From Glacieibacterium arshaanense (GTDB taxonomy: Bacteria; Pseudomonadota; Alphaproteobacteria; Sphingomonadales; Sphingomonadaceae): a stretch of DNA of 64,000 nt. Under the pieces are notes generated by a model, which saw only the letters and a program-made list of their open reading frames with translations, was not told where the DNA came from and ran no database searches. The position numbers and the translations under genes were made by a program. Within the stretch, counting starts at the first letter, position 1. Every line of letters begins with the position of its first letter. The DNA lies in NCBI RefSeq assembly GCF_004681125.1, contig NZ_SIHO01000001.1, positions 569,149 through 633,148 on the forward strand. The letters are read 5' to 3'. This document shows positions 61,057-64,000 of this stretch, one piece after another.

Positions 61057-62514
61057 TCAGCCGTTGGGAAACAGCCGGCCGGCGGGATCGCTTTCGGACT
61101 GCACGAATTCCTCGGCCTCTTCCATGGTGGCGAGCAGTGAAATCTTGCGCCAGCCACCCCAGAAATAATAGGCGATGGTCAGCAGCAGCGACACCGCGGC
61201 GCTGATCGGAAAGCTCCACCATAGCGCTTCGATCCCGAGGAACGGCGTCAGTGCAAACACGACACCGAGGCGGCCCGGGATATAGGCGATGACCATGATG
61301 ACCAGCGGCACGAAGGTGGCGCCGTTGGCGCGGGTGATCGACGACAGGATCATCGTCACGCCCATAACCATGAAGCTCCAGCTCGCCACCAGATTGACGT
61401 GCGCGGCAATTGAAATCGACTGGCCGCTATGCGGCAGGAACAGCTGCAGCACCTGCACGTCGAGCAACACCGTCAACAGCACGACAGCGCCGGTCATCGC
61501 CAGGTTGATGGCGATACCGGCGCGCGCGATGCCGTCGATGCGGTGCCACTGGCCGGCGCCGATATTCTGCGCCGCCATGGCGCTGACTGCCATGCCTACC
61601 GCCACCGCAGGCATCTGGATATAGGTCCACAGCTGGTTGACCGCGCCATAGGCGGCAACCGTGTCGATGCCCTGCCGGTTGACCAGCCACATCATGCCGA
61701 TGGCGGAGCCCGACATGACCATCATCTGCAGCGCCATCGGAAAGCCCTTTTGCAGGATGGTCACGACGATTTCGCGGCGCGGCAGCAGATAGGCGAACTC
61801 GCGGCCGCGCAGCCGCACCGGCAGGTCGCGCGCATAGATGAAGCCGATCAGCAGCGTGAATGACACCGCATTGGCGCACAGCGTGGCGACACCGGCGCCC
61901 ATGATGCCGAGCGCCGGTGCCGGCCCCAGCCCGGCGATCAGCACGGGGTTGAGCGCGATATCGACGGCCATGCCGGGCAGACCGAGCAGCATCGGCGTCA
62001 GCGAGTCGCCGGTGCCGCGTAGGGCCATCGAGAGGAACACCGTCAGCAGCGCGGACGGCAGGCCGAGGAACATCACGCGCAGGTAAATCAGCGCCTGCGG
62101 AAATACTTCGGCGGGCGTGCCGAGCAGGTGCAGCAGTTCGGGCGCGAATACCCAGCCCAGTGCCGCGCTCGCCAGCCCCATAAGGCTGAACATCGTCAGC
62201 CCGGTGCCGATGGCACGCCGCACGCCGGTAGTGTCGCCGCGCCCGACGCATTGCCCGATGATGATCGTCGCGGCCATGCCGAAGCCGAACACCAAGGTGA
62301 ACATCATGAACATGACGAGATTGGCATTGGCGGTGGCCGCCAGCCCGGTTTCGCCGAGCAATTGTCCGACCCAGATCGCGTTGATCGAGCCGTTGACCGA
62401 CTGCAGCACGTTCGACGCCAGCGCCGGCAACGCGAACAGCAGCAGTGAAGCCGCAACCGGCCCCTGCGTCAGGTCGCGGCCACCGTGCGGGCGTGAAGGC
62501 ATGGCCTCGCTCAT
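61057..62514 (-). CDS. MATE family efflux transporter
   Basis: 485 residues with twelve hydrophobic helices and MATE motifs: 'GPVAASLLLFALPALASNVLQS', 'GFGMAATIIIGQCVGRGD', 'ALRGTGDSLTPM', and 'AYGAVNQLWTYIQMPAVAVGMAVSAMAAQNIGAG'. It exports drugs or metabolites in exchange for protons or sodium. ATG at 62514 is preferred; nine more in-frame codons lie upstream. It is convergent with the transpeptidase gene, 13 bp apart, and divergent from the M28 peptidase gene. Confidence 0.93.
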   Translation of the reverse strand: MSEAMPSRPHGGRDLTQGPVAASLLLFALPALASNVLQSVNGSINAIWVGQLLGETGLAATANANLVMFMMFTLVFGFGMAATIIIGQCVGRGDTTGVRRAIGTGLTMFSLMGLASAALGWVFAPELLHLLGTPAEVFPQALIYLRVMFLGLPSALLTVFLSMALRGTGDSLTPMLLGLPGMAVDIALNPVLIAGLGPAPALGIMGAGVATLCANAVSFTLLIGFIYARDLPVRLRGREFAYLLPRREIVVTILQKGFPMALQMMVMSGSAIGMMWLVNRQGIDTVAAYGAVNQLWTYIQMPAVAVGMAVSAMAAQNIGAGQWHRIDGIARAGIAINLAMTGAVVLLTVLLDVQVLQLFLPHSGQSISIAAHVNLVASWSFMVMGVTMILSSITRANGATFVPLVIMVIAYIPGRLGVVFALTPFLGIEALWWSFPISAAVSLLLTIAYYFWGGWRKISLLATMEEAEEFVQSESDPAGRLFPNG

Positions 62515-62686
62515 TTGCGCTTCAAAATCCCCCCACCGCACGCCGGTTGTTCTACCAGCCCTATGGCAGTCGCCATGCGGTTGCCAGAAAAAGCTGTGTA
62601 CAGGTCGTTGGCATCAGTCGCAGCACCCCTTGCGCCGTGCACCCGGCGGGGGCAGTGTCGGCGCAGCTCATTCGGGGGATTAATTG

Positions 62687-64000
62687 ATGAACCGCAAGAT
62701 TTTCGGCCTGCTCGGTGTGGCGGGCAGCCTGGCATTGGCGACCGCAACGTTGGCCGCGACTCCGGCCGCTCAAGCTGCGAACGAAAAGACCTTCGACAGC
62801 CACGTCAGTGCCACCGACCAGCTGGCGTGGCTGAAGCAGATGACCTCGGCGCCCAACCATGTCAGCTCGGTGCACGACAGGGCCAATGCCGAGTTCATTC
62901 TGTCGCAGTTCAAGGCCTGGGGCTGGGACGCACATATCGAACAGTTCGACGTGCTGTACCCGACGCCGATTTCGACCAGCGTTGCGCTGGTCAGTCCCAA
63001 GGCTATCGCGCTCGGCGGGCAGGAGCCGGTGATTGCCGGTGACGCGACTTCGGGCAACACCGCCGACGCGCTGCCGCCGTATGTGGCGTTCCAGGGCGAC
63101 GGCGATGTCACCGCCGATGTGGTCTATGTGAACTACGGCATGCCGGCGGACTATAAAGCGCTCGAACGGCGCGGGATTTCGGTCAAGGACAAGATCGTGC
63201 TGGCGCGTTACGGCGGCGGCTGGCGCGGCTTGAAGCCCAAGCTGGCGCAGGAACATGGCGCGGTCGGCACAATCATCTATTCCGACCCCGCCGATGACGG
63301 CTACGCCGACGGCGACGTCTATCCCAAAGGTGGCGCGCGGCCCGATAGCTCGGTGCAACGCGGCTCGGTCGCCGACATGACGACCTATCCCGGCGACCCG
63401 CTGACGCCCGGCATCGGCGCGGTGCCCGGCGCCAAGCGACTGACCAAGGAAACCGCGGCAACGGTGCTCAAGATTCCGGTGCTGCCGATGAGCTACGGCG
63501 ATGCCAGCAAGATTTTGGCCGAACTCGGCGGGCCGATGGCACCTGAAAACTGGCGCGGCGGCTTGCCGCTCGCCTATCACATCGGCGGTGACGGCAAGAC
63601 CAAGGTGCATCTGGCGGTCAAGTCCGACTGGTCGCTCAAGCCGCTGTACGATGTCATCGCGACGTTGAAGGGCAGCAAATATCCCGACCAGTGGATCGTC
63701 CGCGGCAACCATCACGACGGCTGGGTATTCGGCGCGCAGGACCCGCTGTCGGGCAATGTCGCGATGTTGTCCGAAGCCAAGGCGTTGGGCGCGATGTACA
63801 AGGCCGGCTGGCGGCCTGATCGCACCATCGTTTACGCGAGCTGGGACGGCGAGGAGCCGATGCTGCTCGGGTCGACCGAATGGGCCGAAACGCACGCCGA
63901 CGAGCTCAAGAAGAAGGCGCTGATCTACATCAACACCGATGGCAACAGCCGCGGTTTCCTCGGCGCCGAAGGCAGCCATGACTGGCAGAAGCTGGTCAAC
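62687..64000 (+). CDS. M28 family metallopeptidase, PSMA-like (3' end missing)
   Basis: 438 residues are visible before the window ends; the gene continues beyond. A signal peptide ('KIFGLLGVAGSLALATATLAA') is followed by a protease-associated domain and the M28 domain. Its dizinc ligands correspond to human glutamate carboxypeptidase II: His in 'RGNHHDGW', Asp in 'AQDPLSG', Glu pair in 'WDGEEPMLLGS', Asp in 'YINTDGNS'. The transferrin-receptor-like dimerisation part should follow outside the window. It is a predicted periplasmic or surface exopeptidase. It is divergent from the MATE gene with 172 bp between. Confidence 0.92.
   Translation, partial: MNRKIFGLLGVAGSLALATATLAATPAAQAANEKTFDSHVSATDQLAWLKQMTSAPNHVSSVHDRANAEFILSQFKAWGWDAHIEQFDVLYPTPISTSVALVSPKAIALGGQEPVIAGDATSGNTADALPPYVAFQGDGDVTADVVYVNYGMPADYKALERRGISVKDKIVLARYGGGWRGLKPKLAQEHGAVGTIIYSDPADDGYADGDVYPKGGARPDSSVQRGSVADMTTYPGDPLTPGIGAVPGAKRLTKETAATVLKIPVLPMSYGDASKILAELGGPMAPENWRGGLPLAYHIGGDGKTKVHLAVKSDWSLKPLYDVIATLKGSKYPDQWIVRGNHHDGWVFGAQDPLSGNVAMLSEAKALGAMYKAGWRPDRTIVYASWDGEEPMLLGSTEWAETHADELKKKALIYINTDGNSRGFLGAEGSHDWQKLVN

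Noticed and set aside
1-64000. CRISPR array or toxin-antitoxin system
   Set aside because: No regularly spaced repeats with unique spacers; the dispersed palindromes are far apart. No small gene pair with toxin-antitoxin features was seen.

Overview
The window is a 64 kb piece of a high-GC (estimated mid-60s percent) chromosome. Its densely packed genes often overlap by 1-4 bases (ATGA, GTGA, TGATG). The content suggests an alphaproteobacterium, most likely order Sphingomonadales. Pointers are the PEP-CTERM tail of the PEPAxWA type, the 4.5S RNA-dnaX-ybaB cluster, and the crowd of glutathione S-transferases, Baeyer-Villiger-type monooxygenases, acyl-CoA dehydrogenases, TauD dioxygenases and M20/M28 peptidases. 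The genus cannot be fixed from the sequence alone. No phage, plasmid, IS transposase or CRISPR array is visible.

Layout. 1-2.07 kb: two tandem DUF1254/DUF1214 proteins, the first cut by the window edge. 2.09-5.34 kb (-): a secreted TolB-propeller/amidohydrolase fusion. 5.5-9.3 kb (+): a SyrP-like TauD dioxygenase coupled to an unusual adenylation-carrier-carrier-membrane-domain protein, the best candidate for an undescribed biosynthetic unit. 9.3-12.9 kb (-): cysD-cysNC-cysQ sulfate activation. 13.1-14.8 kb: thiolase-like protein plus SnoaL/LEH-like protein. 14.8-16.7 kb: YqaJ-like nuclease, family 5 uracil-DNA glycosylase, folK and tRNA-Lys(TTT). 16.9-21.1 kb: an AT-richer PEP-CTERM protein, ybaB-dnaX with the SRP RNA, and ribF. 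21.2-26.6 kb (-): a SnoaL-like gene behind an 18-bp palindrome, a 540-bp gene-free structured stretch, then a monooxygenase-YeiH-TauD-GST operon. 26.7-29 kb: an M20 amidohydrolase and an orphan hypothetical gene. 29-34 kb (-): acyl-CoA synthetase, two acyl-CoA dehydrogenases and a GST. 34.2-40.2 kb: MarC, a second monooxygenase, SDR, alpha/beta hydrolase, GST and enoyl-CoA hydratase.

40.3-48.9 kb is a tightly coupled galactoside operon: GH36 alpha-galactosidase, GH42 beta-galactosidase, galK, galT, galM and a sodium:solute symporter. Together they would import galactosides, hydrolyse them and feed galactose into the Leloir pathway; galE and a regulator are not in the window. 49.1-56.4 kb: an outer-membrane barrel with a strong terminator, an M20-fold protein that has lost several metal ligands, a tiny SHOCT lipoprotein, an acyl-CoA ligase, a YghU-type GST, a membrane protein and purT. 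56.5-64 kb: N-acyl-D-amino-acid deacylase plus TauD, a YcbB-type L,D-transpeptidase, a MATE exporter and the start of an M28 (PSMA-like) peptidase.

Nine copies of a roughly 35-40 bp palindromic element (GGTGCAGG-N-CCTGCCCGCCGGAGGC) lie at gene ends. Their hairpin arms differ between copies but stay paired through compensatory changes. Three pairs are inverted, as in REP/REPIN elements. Coordinates of genes with long in-frame N-terminal extensions were trimmed to the start supported by a ribosome-binding site, signal peptide or operon overlap.
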